From the NCBI GenBank assembly GCA_041082245.1, contig JBDOIE010000019.1, forward strand, positions 1 to 48,628: a stretch of DNA of 48,628 bases, in the 5' to 3' direction. This document shows, piece by piece, positions 32,801 through 41,135 of the stretch. How positions within the stretch are numbered: the stretch's first letter is position 1; each line of letters begins with the position of its first letter. The position numbers were made by a program, and so were the translations under genes. The notes beneath the pieces were generated by a model, which saw only the letters and a list, made by a program, of their open reading frames with translations, searched no databases and had not been told where the DNA came from. Source of the DNA: DAOTVY01 sp041082245. GTDB taxonomy: Bacteria; Chloroflexota; Chloroflexia; DTKN01.

Positions 32801-32939
32801 GGGTCTACCAGCTGCCCATCCGCTGAATGGTCTCTTCCATATACTCGAGGTGCAGATCAGGCTAAAAGGAGGTGAAGAAAGGGCAAGACGATCGTTGCAT
32901 CCTTGCTGCGAGTCGTTCGACCCAAGGAGGAGAAAAACG

Positions 32940-33791
32940 ATGTCGAGGAAACATGCGCTGCTCGGTGCGTTGCTTGCGATGGTGCTGGTCGGAAGCCTGC
33001 TCGCCGCGTGCGGCCAGCCGAAGGAACAGGACCTCCTCGATCAGGTGCTCGCTGCGAAAAAGATCCGGGTATCGACCGACCCCAACTACGCTCCCCAGAG
33101 CTTCCTCAACGACAAGGGCGAACTGGACGGCTTTGACGTGGACGTGGCCAAGGAGGTCGCCAAGCGGCTGGGCGTAGAGCTCGAGTTCGTGACCCCTGAC
33201 TGGGACACGATCACCTCCGGGAACTGGGGCGGACGCTGGGACCTGAGCATCGGCTCGATGACGATCACCAAGGATCGCATGGCCGTCCTCTGGTTCACCG
33301 AGCCCTACTATTACACCCCGGCCGCGTTTGCCGTGCACAAGGACAACACCACGATCACCAAGCCGGAAGACCTCACGGGCAAGCGGGTCGGCCTGGGCAC
33401 AGCCACGACCTATGAGGCCTACCTGCAGGGGACGCTCGAGATCGTGGGCGAAAAGCCGGTATATGCTCCGCCCTCCGGGGTCAAGATCGTCCCCTACAGC
33501 ACCGATGCCGAGGCGATCCAGGACCTGGCGCTGGGTGACGGTGTACGTCTGGATGCGGTGATGTCGGCCCTGCCGACGCTTCAGGAGGCGATCAACCGGG
33601 GCGTGCCGATCAAGATCATCGGCAAGCCGGCTTACTACGAACCGCTCGCGTTCGCTCTGGACAAGAGCCGCGGGCCTTCCGACAAAATGCTCGCCAAGCT
33701 GAACGAGATCATCCGCGCCATGCACGAGGACGGCACCCTGACGCGCCTCTCGCTCAAGTGGTACGGTGTCGATATCACCAAGAAACAGTAG
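32940..33791 (+). CDS. Amino-acid ABC transporter substrate-binding lipoprotein
   Basis: 283 residues from the ATG at 32940 (AAGGAGG 9 nt upstream). An N-terminal lipoprotein signal ends in LVGSLLAAC, with Cys23 as acylation site. The mature part is a SBP_bac_3 domain: IRVSTDPNYAPQSF, GELDGFDVDVAKEVAKRLG, DLSIGSMTITKDR, and LTGKRVGLGTATTYEAYL. It is anchored outside the membrane and delivers polar amino acids to the permease encoded next. The neighbours (fused permease, GlnQ-type ATPase) complete the importer. Confidence 0.93.
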   Translation: MSRKHALLGALLAMVLVGSLLAACGQPKEQDLLDQVLAAKKIRVSTDPNYAPQSFLNDKGELDGFDVDVAKEVAKRLGVELEFVTPDWDTITSGNWGGRWDLSIGSMTITKDRMAVLWFTEPYYYTPAAFAVHKDNTTITKPEDLTGKRVGLGTATTYEAYLQGTLEIVGEKPVYAPPSGVKIVPYSTDAEAIQDLALGDGVRLDAVMSALPTLQEAINRGVPIKIIGKPAYYEPLAFALDKSRGPSDKMLAKLNEIIRAMHEDGTLTRLSLKWYGVDITKKQ

Positions 33792-33813
33792 CCATCGGTG
33801 CCGGAACGGTGTT

Positions 33814-33844
33814 GGGGGCGGTCGGCCGGGCCGCCCCCTCTTGA
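33814..33844 (+). terminator. Intercistronic hairpin after the binding-protein gene
   Basis: GGGGGCGG (33814-33821) pairs with CCGCCCCC (33831-33838), followed by TCTTGA. Weak U-tract, so it probably attenuates rather than ends transcription, favouring excess binding protein over permease. Smaller GC hairpins follow to 33930. Confidence 0.6.
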
Positions 33845-33948
33845 CCCTCCCTTCCGTTAGGCTAACCGAACTCGGTCCGGCTTGAAGGCGGAACGAACCG
33901 CCGGGAACCGGGTTGTTTTCCGGGTTCGGCGAGCAGGAGGCTGGGATC

Positions 33949-36900
33949 TTGAGTGGATCGTCTCTTTCCTCCCCACTGGAGCATCCTGGTGTACTCCGCG
34001 TCCTCTTCCTCCTCATCGCCCTTACCAGCATCCTGAGCCTGGCTTACAGCTTGCAGGCCTACGCCGGCGGGCCGCTGCGCCCCTACGTCGCCAATCCGGT
34101 GACCGACCTGGCGCTTACCCCCACCGGTGCCCTGAAGGTAGCCCGATGGGATGGTAGCCACTGGGCCATCGAAAGCCCGGATGCGCTGGGGTATGCCGGG
34201 CTCTATGCCTCGCTTGCGGCGGATCGCGCGGGAGAACTTCACATCGCCTACTACGACGTCGCGGCCGGCCACCTGAAGTACGCCCACGGGCAGCGCTCCG
34301 GGTGGGATATCCAGATCGTCGACGCCGGGGAATGGGCCGGCGCCTACGCTTCGCTCGCCCTGGATGGAGCAAGCCGGCCCCATATCGCCTACTGCCGACT
34401 CGATGCCGCGCGCCGGTCGTGCCAGAACCTGCGCTACGCCGAGTTCGACGGCACACGCTGGATCACGGCGACCGTGGCAAGCGGAAGCCCGGTCGGCGCC
34501 CATGCTTCCCTGGCGCTGGACCGGGCTGGCCGGCCGTACATCTCCTACTACGATGCAACCAGCCGCACACTTCGGCTTGCCTCCCGGACCTCTGCCGGCT
34601 GGCAGATCGAGACCGTGGACGCGGGGCCCGACGTGGGCGAGTACGCTTCGCTCGTGCTCGATCCGTCCGGCCGGCCCCACATCGCCTACTACGACGCCGG
34701 AAACGGCGCCCTCAAGTATGCCCACCTTCAGGGAAGCACCTGGGTCTCGGAAACGGTCGACGCCGGGCCTGAGGTAGGAGAGTACGCTTCGCTCGTGCTC
34801 GATCGCTCCGGCCAGCCTCACATCGCCTACTACGACGCCGGAAACGGTGCCCTCAAGTATGCCCACCTTCAGGGAAACACCTGGGTCCCGGAAACAGTCG
34901 ACGCCGGCCCGCAGGTGGGCGAGTACGCCTCGCTCGTGCTCGATCCGTCCGGCCGGCCCCATATCGCCTACTACGACGCCGAAAACCATGCGCTCAAGTA
35001 TGCTCGCCTCGACGGAAACACCTGGGCAGTTGAGACGGTGGACGCGCAGGGAGATGCGGGACGTTACGCGTCGCTTGCGCTCGATGAGGCCGGCCAGCCC
35101 GTGATCGCCTACTTCGATGCCGGCGGTTCGCTCCTGGCCGCCGGGACAAGCGAGGGCACGATACAGATCTGGAAGATCGACGACGGCTGGGCAAGAAGCA
35201 CGCTGCCCGGGCACAACGGGGCGGTGATACGGGTTGGTTTCTGCCCTGCCTCCTGCGGCCTGGCGCTCCTTTCCGTGGCTCGGGACGGGACAGTGCGGCT
35301 GTGGAACGTGCGCACCGGGGACCGTCTTGCCGAGTGGCACGCAGGTGGCCCACTACGCAGTGCCGCTCTGAGCAACGACGGAACGCTTCTGGCCACGGTG
35401 GGCGAGGACAACGTCGTACGGCTCTGGAAGGCGCCCTCGGGAACGATCGTCCACGAGTTTCCGGCCGAGGGCCACGAAAGGCGGGCTGTCGCCATCAGCC
35501 CGGATAACCTGCTTGTCGCGGTCGGAGAAGGGGCCGACATCCGCATCTGGTCTACTTTCTCCGGAGACAAGGTGCGTGACCTCGTCGGCCGGTGGGAGAA
35601 CGAGGCCACACGGGAAAAATGGATCGGACACAGGAAAGCGGTTACTGCGCTCGCTTTCAGCCCGGATGGGCGCACGCTCGTATCCGGCGGCGCCGACACG
35701 CTGCTCATCTTCTGGGATGTTGCCCTGGGACGTGTGAACACCACGGCCGAAGGCCACTGGGCACCACTCACTCAGGTGGTCTACGATCAGCAGGGTGAAA
35801 CGATCCTCACCGGATGCGAGGATGCCAAGGCGCGCACCTGGATGTCGAACAGCAACTACCTAGCCTCTTACATCGGCCACCTGGGCACGGTCAGCACGGT
35901 AGCCTTTGGGCGCGATAGAAGCTATCTGCTGACAGCGGGCACCGACGGGACGGTCCGCGTCTGGAGCACGACGACAAACGCGGTCATGCGCGTCGAATGG
36001 ATCCGCCCCGGGGTGTTTCCGTTCTGGAACCAGGTGCTGAGCGCTTGGCTGCTCCTGAGCGGCGTGATCGGCCTCCTTTGCCTTTGGGGGCTGTGGCGAG
36101 GGCGCATCTGGAGCCACCACCTTGCCCTGGCGCTCTACCTGCTCGGGCCGGTGCTCGTGTTGCTTCCTCCGATCCTCGAGGTCCCTTCCTACCCGCTTCC
36201 CTGGGGGGAACGCTTGCGGGTCGGATGGCCGCTGCTGTTTATGGCGCTGTGGTACATCGGGCTGGTGGTGTTCCTGACGCGGGGAGCCGTGGCAGGCCGC
36301 TACGAAGCCCCTTACGACCGCCCGCTGGCCGAGCAGCTGATGTCCGTCCGGCGTACGCGCCAGCTGCGCGAGGGGATTTTCGTCGCGGCCGTGTGGCTGA
36401 TCATCCTGGTCGTGCTCTTTTCCGTGCTCCGGCGCTTCAACCTGGACATCGCGTTTATGCTGCACTACCTGCCCTTCATCATGGCCGGTGCGGGTACCAC
36501 GCTCTACGTTTCTGCGGCCTCGATCGCCCTGGCGGTGGTGCTGGCATTGCTTGGGGCGCTGGGGAGGCTCTCCCGCAACCCGATCGCCAACGGTGCGGCC
36601 GGGTTCTACGTCTCCCTGATCCGGGGGACTCCGCTCCTGGTGCAGGTCTTTATCTGGTACCTGGGCCTGCCCCGGCTAAACATCACCCTCCAGCCGGTGC
36701 TCGCGGGCATCCTGGCCCTGGGCGTGAACTACGGCGCCTATATGACCGAGATCTTCCGCGCCGGCATCCAGGCGATCGGGAAAGGGCAGCACGAGGCCGC
36801 GGCCGCGCTGGGGATGTCCGGGGCGCAGACGTTCCGGCGGATCGTGTTGCCGCAGGCGTTCCGCATCGTCATCCCGCCGATCGGCAACGAGTTCATCGCG

Positions 36901-37098
36901 ATGATGAAGGACTCGGCGCTCGTCTCGATCATCACGGTCTGGGAACTTACCTTCCGGGCCCAGAAGATCGGCCGGCAGTACTTCCGGGCGATCGAAACCT
37001 TCCTGATCGCAGCTGCCTTCTACTGGATCCTGACGGTGATCTTCCAGTTCCTCCAGGGCAAACTGGAGACCTATATGGCGCGTAGCGAGAGGAAATAG
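33949..37098 (+). CDS. Amino-acid ABC permease fused to two extracytoplasmic beta-propellers
   Basis: 1049 residues from a TTG at 33949 with AGGAGG 8 nt upstream; the ordinary family length is 220-300. Order: signal-anchor helix (about 17-38); propeller I, repeats of about 47 residues with the core EYASLVLDPSGRPHIAYYDA (about 50-390); WD40 propeller II with seven GxxLxxGxxDxxVRxW units (about 393-680); three membrane helices (about 692-781); one more helix (about 808-828); then the complete MetI domain (about 845-1040) with LIRGTPLLVQVFIWYLGLP and the EAA loop EAAAALGMSGAQTFRRIVLP (949-968), which contacts the ATPase. The frame is uninterrupted. Helix counting places both propellers outside the cell, next to the binding protein. 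The permease assignment is firm; the propellers' role is unknown, perhaps a sensor, lid or partner-docking module. I know of no described transporter built this way. Confidence 0.92.
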   Translation: MSGSSLSSPLEHPGVLRVLFLLIALTSILSLAYSLQAYAGGPLRPYVANPVTDLALTPTGALKVARWDGSHWAIESPDALGYAGLYASLAADRAGELHIAYYDVAAGHLKYAHGQRSGWDIQIVDAGEWAGAYASLALDGASRPHIAYCRLDAARRSCQNLRYAEFDGTRWITATVASGSPVGAHASLALDRAGRPYISYYDATSRTLRLASRTSAGWQIETVDAGPDVGEYASLVLDPSGRPHIAYYDAGNGALKYAHLQGSTWVSETVDAGPEVGEYASLVLDRSGQPHIAYYDAGNGALKYAHLQGNTWVPETVDAGPQVGEYASLVLDPSGRPHIAYYDAENHALKYARLDGNTWAVETVDAQGDAGRYASLALDEAGQPVIAYFDAGGSLLAAGTSEGTIQIWKIDDGWARSTLPGHNGAVIRVGFCPASCGLALLSVARDGTVRLWNVRTGDRLAEWHAGGPLRSAALSNDGTLLATVGEDNVVRLWKAPSGTIVHEFPAEGHERRAVAISPDNLLVAVGEGADIRIWSTFSGDKVRDLVGRWENEATREKWIGHRKAVTALAFSPDGRTLVSGGADTLLIFWDVALGRVNTTAEGHWAPLTQVVYDQQGETILTGCEDAKARTWMSNSNYLASYIGHLGTVSTVAFGRDRSYLLTAGTDGTVRVWSTTTNAVMRVEWIRPGVFPFWNQVLSAWLLLSGVIGLLCLWGLWRGRIWSHHLALALYLLGPVLVLLPPILEVPSYPLPWGERLRVGWPLLFMALWYIGLVVFLTRGAVAGRYEAPYDRPLAEQLMSVRRTRQLREGIFVAAVWLIILVVLFSVLRRFNLDIAFMLHYLPFIMAGAGTTLYVSAASIALAVVLALLGALGRLSRNPIANGAAGFYVSLIRGTPLLVQVFIWYLGLPRLNITLQPVLAGILALGVNYGAYMTEIFRAGIQAIGKGQHEAAAALGMSGAQTFRRIVLPQAFRIVIPPIGNEFIAMMKDSALVSIITVWELTFRAQKIGRQYFRAIETFLIAAAFYWILTVIFQFLQGKLETYMARSERK
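34615..35037 (+). repeat. Three tandem 141-bp repeats encoding propeller blades
   Basis: Units at 34615-34755, 34756-34896 and 34897-35037 are identical in length (47 codons) and close in nucleotide sequence, sharing stretches such as GAGTACGCTTCGCTCGTGCT and ATCGCCTACTACGACGCC. Blades further upstream (about 34200-34614) follow the same pattern but are more diverged. The near-identity at DNA level indicates recent duplication. Confidence 0.9.
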
Positions 37099-37101
37099 GC
37101 G

Positions 37102-37869
37102 ATGGCAGAACCGGTCATCCGCGTCCGCGGGTTGCACAAATATTTCGGGCCGCTGCACGTGCTCCGTGGGGTCGACCTGGACGTGATGCCCCGCGAAGTG
37201 GTGGTCATCATCGGTCCCTCCGGCGGCGGCAAGAGCACCTTCCTGCGTTGCCTCAACTTCCTCGAAGAGCCTTCGGCCGGCACGATCCAGATCGGCAACG
37301 TGAAGGTGGAAGCCGGGGAACCGGCCTCCGTGCACCGCGAGCACGTGCGGGAGATCCGGCGCAAGGTCGGGATGGTCTTCCAGCAGTTCAACCTCTTCCC
37401 ACATATGACCGCGCTGGGAAATATCATCGAGGCTCCCATCACGGTCAAAAAGATGCCCCGCGAGCAGGCGATCGCCAAAGCGGAGGAACTGCTGGAGTGG
37501 GTAGGCCTCTCCGACAAGCGCGACGAGTACCCTTCCCGCCTCTCGGGCGGACAGCAGCAGCGCGTCGCCATCGCCCGGGCCCTGGCCATGGAGCCGGAGA
37601 TCATGCTCTTCGACGAGCCGACCTCGGCGCTCGACCCGGAGCTGATCAGCGAGGTCGTGGAGGTGATGGAGCGGCTCGCGAACGAAGGGATGACGATGGT
37701 CGTGGTCACCCACGAGCTCCATTTTGCCCGGGATGTCGCCGACCGGGTGATCCTGATGGACGGCGGAAACTGGGTCGAGGAAGGCCCACCGGAGCAGATC
37801 TTCAGCCACCCGAAGGAGGAGCGCACCCGCCAGTTCCTCTCCCACATCCTGCGTGGCGAGCGCACCTGA
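37102..37869 (+). CDS. Polar amino-acid ABC transporter ATPase (GlnQ type)
   Basis: 255 residues, 3 nt after the permease stop. Walker A IGPSGGGKSTFLRCLN (about 36-51), Q-loop VFQQFNLFPHMTALGN, signature RLSGGQQQRVAIARAL (about 150-165), Walker B IMLFDEPTSALDPELI and the H-loop VVVTHE. These are complete and typical of GlnQ/HisP. The regular ATPase shows that the fused permease belongs to a working importer. Confidence 0.97.
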   Translation: MAEPVIRVRGLHKYFGPLHVLRGVDLDVMPREVVVIIGPSGGGKSTFLRCLNFLEEPSAGTIQIGNVKVEAGEPASVHREHVREIRRKVGMVFQQFNLFPHMTALGNIIEAPITVKKMPREQAIAKAEELLEWVGLSDKRDEYPSRLSGGQQQRVAIARALAMEPEIMLFDEPTSALDPELISEVVEVMERLANEGMTMVVVTHELHFARDVADRVILMDGGNWVEEGPPEQIFSHPKEERTRQFLSHILRGERT

Positions 37870-37884
37870 GATCCCTACACGACA

Positions 37885-37924
37885 ACGGGCCGGGCATCGG
37901 TGGAATGCCCGGCCCGTTCGTTTT
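37885..37924 (+). terminator. Terminator between convergent transporter operons
   Basis: ACGGGCCGGGCAT (37885-37897) and ATGCCCGGCCCGT (37905-37917) form a perfect 13-bp stem followed by TCGTTTT. It ends the amino-acid transporter operon and may also act on the convergent liv operon. Confidence 0.9.
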
Positions 37925-37933
37925 CGGCCGGTG

Positions 37934-38647
37934 CTAAGCGCCTCCCAGGTAGGCCTTGCGCACCATCTCGTTCTGTTCCAGGTTGCGGGCGGTATCGTGG
38001 AGCACGATCTGCCCGGTCTGCAGCACATAGCCCCGGTGCGCGATGGAAAGGGCCATCAGGGCGTTCTGCTCTACCAGGAGGATGGTCGTACCCTGCTGGT
38101 TGATCTCCTGGATCGTCTCGAAGATCTTTTCCACCAGCACCGGGGCCAGGCCCATGGAGGGCTCGTCCAGGAGCAGGATGCGCGGCCGGGCCATCAGCCC
38201 CCGGGCGATGGCCAGCATCTGCTGCTCCCCGCCGGAGAGGGTGCCGCCGAGCTGGCGGCGCCGTTCCTTCAGCCGGGGAAAGAGCGCAAAGACGCGTTCG
38301 ATATCCTCCTGGATACCGACCCGGCTGTCCCGCGCGTAGGCCCCCATCTCCAGGTTCTCCATCACCGTGAGCCGGGAGAAGATCTTGCGCCCCTCGGGCA
38401 CCTGGGCGATCCCCCGGGCCACGATCTCGTGGGCCCGCAGGCCGTGGATCGGCTCGCCGCGGAGCCAGATTTCCCCCTGGCGGGGCTTCAGCAGGCCGCA
38501 GATCGTGTTCAGGGTCGTCGTCTTGCCGGCCCCGTTCGCGCCGATCAACGTGACGATCTCCCCCTCTTCCACGGTGAGGGAAATCCCCTGCAGGGCGTGG
38601 ATGTGGCCGTAATAGGTGTGGATGTCGCGCACTTCCAGAAGCGCCAT
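37934..38647 (-). CDS. livF: Branched-chain amino-acid ABC transporter ATPase LivF
   Basis: 237 residues, typical LivF length. Starts MALLEVRDIHTYYGHIHALQ, with Walker A IGANGAGKTTTLNTI, the signature TLSGGEQQMLAIARGL and Walker B ILLLDEPSMGLAP (the LivF-specific MGLAP). Its ATG overlaps the livG stop (TGATG). Powers uptake together with LivG, LivH and LivM. Confidence 0.96.
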   Translation of the reverse strand: MALLEVRDIHTYYGHIHALQGISLTVEEGEIVTLIGANGAGKTTTLNTICGLLKPRQGEIWLRGEPIHGLRAHEIVARGIAQVPEGRKIFSRLTVMENLEMGAYARDSRVGIQEDIERVFALFPRLKERRRQLGGTLSGGEQQMLAIARGLMARPRILLLDEPSMGLAPVLVEKIFETIQEINQQGTTILLVEQNALMALSIAHRGYVLQTGQIVLHDTARNLEQNEMVRKAYLGGA

Positions 38648-39417
38648 CAGGCCACCCTCCTCTTGCCCAGGTAGGCTTCGATCACCTGAGGGTTGTTCTG
38701 GATCTCCTCGGGCGTGCCCTCGGCGATCTTGACCCCGTAGTCCAGCACTGTGACCCGCTCCGAGATCCCCATGACGACCTTCATCCGGTGCTCGATAAGA
38801 AAGATCGTCAGCCCCTGCTCGTCGCGCAGCCGCCGGATCAGGGCCATCATCTCCTCGACCTCGCGCGGGTTCATCCCCGCCGTCGGCTCGTCGAGCAGGA
38901 GGAGCTTCGGCTTGCTCGCCAGGGCGCGGGCGATCTCCAGCCGGCGCTGGGCACCGTAGGGAAGGTTCTGGGCAAGCAGGTTTTCCTGGCCGCGCAGCCC
39001 CACAAAGTCGAGCAGGCGCAGCGCCTCTTCCTCGGCTTCCTGCTCTTCCCGGAGCACCCGGGGCGTGCGCAGGATCAGCTCGAAATAGTTCGCGCGCAGG
39101 TGGGGATGCATGCCCACCAGCACGTTTTCGAGCACGGTCATCTTCGGGAACAGTCGGATGTTCTGGTAGGTTCGGGCGATGCCCAGCCGGGTGATCCGGT
39201 CGGCCGAAAGGCCCACGAGCGGGGTGCCGTTGAAGGTGATGTCCCCCTCCTCGGGCCGGTAAAAGCCGGTCACGCAGTTGAAGAAGGTCGTCTTCCCGGC
39301 GCCGTTCGGACCGATCAGGCTGGCGATCATGCCTGGTTCGATCTCAAAGTCGAAGCGGTTCACGGCCAGGAGCCCGCCGAACCGCTTGGTCACACCTCGT
39401 GCGCTCAGCAAGGCCAT
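38647..39417 (-). CDS. livG: Branched-chain amino-acid ABC transporter ATPase LivG
   Basis: 256 residues. Walker A IGPNGAGKTTFFNCVTGFY, signature NLPYGAQRRLEIARAL (the YG variant usual in LivG), Walker B LLLLDEPTAGMNPREVEEM, and HRMKVVMGISERVTVLDYG at the C-terminal side. Pairs with LivF. Start 11 nt after the livM stop. Confidence 0.96.
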   Translation of the reverse strand: MALLSARGVTKRFGGLLAVNRFDFEIEPGMIASLIGPNGAGKTTFFNCVTGFYRPEEGDITFNGTPLVGLSADRITRLGIARTYQNIRLFPKMTVLENVLVGMHPHLRANYFELILRTPRVLREEQEAEEEALRLLDFVGLRGQENLLAQNLPYGAQRRLEIARALASKPKLLLLDEPTAGMNPREVEEMMALIRRLRDEQGLTIFLIEHRMKVVMGISERVTVLDYGVKIAEGTPEEIQNNPQVIEAYLGKRRVA

Positions 39418-39428
39418 TGCGGACTCCT

Positions 39429-41123
39429 CTACGCGCTGTTTTCCTCGACCTCGGCCCGCACCTCTCGCCGAACACGCCGATCCGGCAGGAAGCCTTCAGG
39501 CCGGGTGAGCATCATGATGACGAGCGCAACCCCGTAGACGAGCATCCGGTACTCGGCGAATTCGCGCAGCAGCTCGGGCAGGCCGATCAGGAGCAACGAT
39601 CCCACCAGTACGCCCGGCACGTTCCCCATCCCGCCGACAATGAGCAGGCAGAGCACGTAGATGGAATAGAGCAGCTGGAACGAGTGGGGGTAAATCGAGC
39701 CCAGTTTGGTGGCAAAGATCGCCCCGCTCAACCCGGCGAAGGTCGCCCCGGTAGCAAAGGCCAGGAGCTTGGTGCTCACGAGCTCGATCCCCATCGCCTG
39801 AGCGACATCCTCATCTTCGCGCACCGCCATCCAGGCCCGGCCGAGCCGGGAATTTTTCAGGCGGTTCGAGACAAAGACCACGATCAGGCAGCTCACCAGG
39901 ATCAGGTAATAGAGCTCGCGAGGCTGCGTCAGGAGGAGGTTGCCGATCTTGGCGGGGGCGATCAGCTGGATGCCCTGGGCGCCACCGACATAGGGCCGCA
40001 GCCAGTCGGAGAGGAAGATCAGCCGCACGATCTCCCCGAAGCCCAGGGTGACGATGGCCAGATAGTCGCCGCGCGTGTTCAGCACCGGGATGCCCAGGAT
40101 CACTCCGGACAGGAGCGCGGCGAGCAGGGAGAAAGGAAGCGCTTCCCAGAACGTCAGCGGGTGGGCCAGCGGCGAGATCTCGGGCGAGGTCAGCACCCCC
40201 ATCGTGTAGGCCCCGATGGCAAAGAAAGCGACGTATCCCAGGTCGAGCAGTCCGGCAAACCCCACCACGACGTTCAGACCAAGCCCCATGAGCGCGAACA
40301 GCCCGACCGTGTTCAGCACTTCGCTCGGGTAGGTTCCGACCACGAAGGGGACGAAGAACAGCACCACTGCCAGGAGGCCGATGCTCCCGAAGCGGATGGC
40401 CATCCTCCCGGCCGGCGGCTGGGACGCCACCCAGGCGCGAACCCGCTCGCGTGTACCGCCTCCGTAGTAAGAGAAAAGCAGGTTCAGGCCGCCGGCAATC
40501 ACGAACACCGCGATCGCCCCGACAAGCGAAAGGCCTCCGCCCAGCTCGAACAACCAGGTGAACAGCTCGCCCAGCGCTCCCCAGCCGGTGAACATCACCT
40601 TCAGAAGGTCCTGGAGCAACCCGACGAGCAGCAGCACGGTTATGCCCAGCGAGACCGCGCGCCGAAAGCGCGGAGGCAGGATCAGCACACCCGCCGTGAT
40701 CAGGGCGATCAGGGTGCCGCAGACCACCAGCAGCCCCAGCCCGCTCAGGGCTGGCTGGCCGAAGGTGAGCAGCGCATACAGCTCGGGGGAAGCGTTGATC
40801 AGCACCGCCCGGAGATTGACCTTCTCCGGCAGGTCGATCAGCACGAGCGCGGCCACCATGGCGCTGGAGATCAACCCGGCAAGCCCACCGGCGAGAAGAT
40901 GGAAGATCGGCTCCTTGTGCTGCGCGCGACGTACGGCCAGGTAACCGGCAAGTACCATGTTGAGGAAGAGGAGCGTATGGCCCACACTGATGCGTACCCC
41001 ACCGCCGATGAGGTTCCGCTTACCGAACGCGGCCACCATCCCCACCAGGCAGATCAACAGGGCCGTTACCCCGGCGATCGCCCCGGCCCGCAGGGCAGCC
41101 TTTCCGTCGAAGCGCGTCTTCAT
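39429..41123 (-). CDS. livM: Branched-chain amino-acid permease LivM with enlarged N-terminal membrane domain
   Basis: 564 residues from the ATG at 41123 (AGGAGG upstream; a GTG at 41132 would sit inside the binding site). The C-terminal 300 residues are a standard LivM: GLNVVVGFAGLLDLGYVAFF, GAYTMGVLT, NTRGDYLAIVTLGFGEIVRL, ENSRLGRAW-like RLKNSRLGRAWMAVREDEDV and GMGNVPGVLVGSLLLI. The first 250 or so residues add about six hydrophobic helices with no family I recognise (two segments near 75-95 and 145-185 are separated by short charged loops). E. coli LivM is 425 residues, so this is substantially longer. The extra part may help assembly or couple to another protein. Confidence 0.92.
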   Translation of the reverse strand: MKTRFDGKAALRAGAIAGVTALLICLVGMVAAFGKRNLIGGGVRISVGHTLLFLNMVLAGYLAVRRAQHKEPIFHLLAGGLAGLISSAMVAALVLIDLPEKVNLRAVLINASPELYALLTFGQPALSGLGLLVVCGTLIALITAGVLILPPRFRRAVSLGITVLLLVGLLQDLLKVMFTGWGALGELFTWLFELGGGLSLVGAIAVFVIAGGLNLLFSYYGGGTRERVRAWVASQPPAGRMAIRFGSIGLLAVVLFFVPFVVGTYPSEVLNTVGLFALMGLGLNVVVGFAGLLDLGYVAFFAIGAYTMGVLTSPEISPLAHPLTFWEALPFSLLAALLSGVILGIPVLNTRGDYLAIVTLGFGEIVRLIFLSDWLRPYVGGAQGIQLIAPAKIGNLLLTQPRELYYLILVSCLIVVFVSNRLKNSRLGRAWMAVREDEDVAQAMGIELVSTKLLAFATGATFAGLSGAIFATKLGSIYPHSFQLLYSIYVLCLLIVGGMGNVPGVLVGSLLLIGLPELLREFAEYRMLVYGVALVIMMLTRPEGFLPDRRVRREVRAEVEENSA

Positions 41124-41135
41124 GGCTCCCACCTC

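Noticed and set aside
32872..33177. GTG-started leader ORF with AAAGGAGG upstream of the binding-protein gene
   Set aside because: It would read across the true start in another phase and encodes no plausible peptide; kept only as a possible translational leader.
34200..35040. Possible CRISPR-like or microsatellite repeat
   Set aside because: The repeats are 141 bp, in frame and translate into propeller blades.
36676..38028. 450-codon minus-strand frame opposite the permease and ATPase
   Set aside because: Antisense to strongly motif-supported genes; translation is low in hydrophobic order and matches nothing.
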